From Glycocaulis albus (GTDB lineage Bacteria; Pseudomonadota; Alphaproteobacteria; Caulobacterales; Maricaulaceae): a stretch of 64,000 bases of DNA. A program made the position numbers and the translations under genes. The notes under the pieces were generated by a model, which was not told the origin of the DNA, did not search any database, and saw nothing but the letters and a program-made list of their open reading frames with translations. The DNA is taken from assembly GCF_014639075.1 (NCBI RefSeq), contig NZ_BMFS01000009.1, positions 1 to 64,000 on the forward strand. The letters are read 5' to 3'. Shown here piece after piece: positions 62,852 through 64,000 of this stretch; within the stretch, counting starts at the first letter, position 1, and every line of letters begins with the position of its first letter.

Positions 62852-64000
62852 GCGCACGTCTGATCATAAGCCTGCCTGCCGAGGCAGACGATGCGATCAG
62901 CTGGTCGCTATGCAGCGCCTTTGGCGATGTGCTCGATTCCGGCGAGGGTCTGGAAACTTTCACATTGCCGGCTGGCATTGCCGTCTCGACCACAGTCGTC
63001 ATCATTCCGGCGGGCCACGTCCATATGCGCCGCCTTGTGATGCCGGCCCGTAGCGACAATGCCGCCCGGCAGGCCGCGCCCTTCGCGCTGGAAGAATATC
63101 TTGCCACCCCGCTGGACACACAACGCATCGCTTGCGGCACCGCCGATCAGGGCGGCGTGCGCTGGGGTGCCGCGCTCGATGCCAATCTTGCGCAGCGTTG
63201 GCAGAGCGCTCTGGAGGCGCTGGCTGTCCGCCCGGTCTTTGCGATCAGCGAAGCCCTGCTGCTTGACCCGGCTGAGGGCGAACTTGCGCTCGCGGTGCAC
63301 GGAGCCAGCCTGCTCTGGCGCTATCGTGCGGGCACGGAGGACACCGCGGGCAGCATCCCCGAGGCGCTGGCAGACATGATGATCCCGGCATTGATCGCCA
63401 GCCATCAGCCTTCGCGCATCACGCTGGCGGGCGGGCAGGGCACGGATTGGCCTCAGCTGACGCAAACCCCGCTCCATCGTACAGGGCCGCTCGATCCGGT
63501 GCAGGCAGCGGCAAGCCTCGATATCGCGCGATTACAGCTGATGCCCGCCCTCTTCGGCGCGCGTCTTGCCGCGTCGCTGGACTGGTCTGCGCTGTTGAAA
63601 CCTTGGCGGCGTGCGGCCGGGCTTGCTGGCGTAGCTGCCGCTCTCGCTCTGGCGGGCATTGGCGCTGAGGCGGCGTGGCTTGCCGGTGAAGCCCGGCGCT
63701 ATGAGGAGGCAAGCCGCTTGGCATTCGCCGAGGCTTTCCCTGATAGCCGCCGCATCGTCAATCCGCGCGCCCAGCTGGCCCAGCGCCTGCGTGAACTGGA
63801 GGCCCAGGACGCCGGAGGTGACAGCTTCCTTCAGCTGGCGGGCGCACTGGCCGGCGTGACACAGGGCCTGTCCGGGATCGAGATCGTCGCGGTGCGTTTC
63901 GAGGCAGGTCAGCAAGCCCTGTCTGTCTCGGCGCGCTATGGCGGCTTTTCCGATTTCGAGGCGCTGCGGGACGCGGGCGAGGCAGAGGGGCTGGAGATTG
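62848..64000 (+). CDS. gspL: Type II secretion protein GspL, partial
   Basis: The reading frame from GTG 62848 stays open to the window edge (384 codons), so the 3' end is missing. The N-terminal cytoplasmic actin-like domain begins MSARLIISLPAEADDAISW and includes PFALEEYLATPLDTQRIACG, a form of the GspL FALEE segment. A transmembrane helix (LAGVAAALALAGIGAEAAWLAG, about residues 256-277) is followed by a periplasmic ferredoxin-like domain. GspL recruits GspE to the membrane. gspM and possibly gspN are expected to the right. Confidence 0.9.
   Translation, partial: MSARLIISLPAEADDAISWSLCSAFGDVLDSGEGLETFTLPAGIAVSTTVVIIPAGHVHMRRLVMPARSDNAARQAAPFALEEYLATPLDTQRIACGTADQGGVRWGAALDANLAQRWQSALEALAVRPVFAISEALLLDPAEGELALAVHGASLLWRYRAGTEDTAGSIPEALADMMIPALIASHQPSRITLAGGQGTDWPQLTQTPLHRTGPLDPVQAAASLDIARLQLMPALFGARLAASLDWSALLKPWRRAAGLAGVAAALALAGIGAEAAWLAGEARRYEEASRLAFAEAFPDSRRIVNPRAQLAQRLRELEAQDAGGDSFLQLAGALAGVTQGLSGIEIVAVRFEAGQQALSVSARYGGFSDFEALRDAGEAEGLEI

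Overview
The window is GC-rich DNA with densely packed genes. Its gene content fits an aerobic, dimorphic-type alphaproteobacterium of the Caulobacterales/Maricaulales kind. This assignment is an inference from family resemblance, for example a gamma/tau subunit without the usual zinc cysteines, the ffs-dnaX-ybaB-recR order, a CelD-type acetyltransferase, and a lipoprotein/TonB receptor pair beside a type II secretion cluster. I see no IS element, integrase, CRISPR array, rRNA or tRNA.

From 0 to 23 kb the genes are mostly housekeeping: a TPR lipoprotein, leucyl aminopeptidase with an NlpC/P60 hydrolase, a membrane-anchored cytochrome c, NudC, a small outer-membrane barrel, and a small protein behind a Fur-like site. 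These are followed by SRP RNA with dnaX-ybaB-recR, a PQQ-type sugar dehydrogenase, rmuC-def-lipoprotein, a CelD-like acetyltransferase, an SDR, a DUF2254 membrane protein, guaB-rsmB, an SRPBCC-ArsR operon with a perfect palindromic operator, guaA, and a FitAB/VapBC-type toxin-antitoxin pair.

From 23 to 47 kb lies an accessory catabolic region. It holds an FMN reductase, a GntR/UTRA regulator, a TonB receptor, a complete Dpp-type ABC importer, an MFS exporter, a methyltransferase, an Asp/Glu-racemase-fold protein, a FAD monooxygenase, an aldehyde dehydrogenase, an SDR and a second GntR/UTRA regulator. An isochorismatase-family amidase then meets a five-gene operon whose neighbours overlap: LeuC-like, LeuD-like, ICL/PEP-mutase-family lyase, and two PuuE/cyclic-imidase-type deacetylase-fold proteins. 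A divergent glutaryl-CoA dehydrogenase follows. Imidase, amidase, hydratase, C-C lyase and glutaryl-CoA dehydrogenase together make a chemically coherent route for substituted maleimides, possibly tetrapyrrole breakdown products such as hematinic acid. This is my main proposal for an undescribed system and it is inference. Two near-identical inverted-repeat sites flank the amidase and hydratase/GcdH promoters.

From 47 to 64 kb lies an envelope and secretion region: a short prepilin peptidase, a PadR/HAAS pair, a large duplicated Gly-linker lipoprotein preceded by a PHO-box-like sequence, its TonB receptor, and a type II secretion operon gspC-D-E-F-G-H-I-J-K-L. gspL runs off the right edge. 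The layout recalls the phosphate-starvation ElpS/T2SS system of Caulobacter, from memory and unverified.
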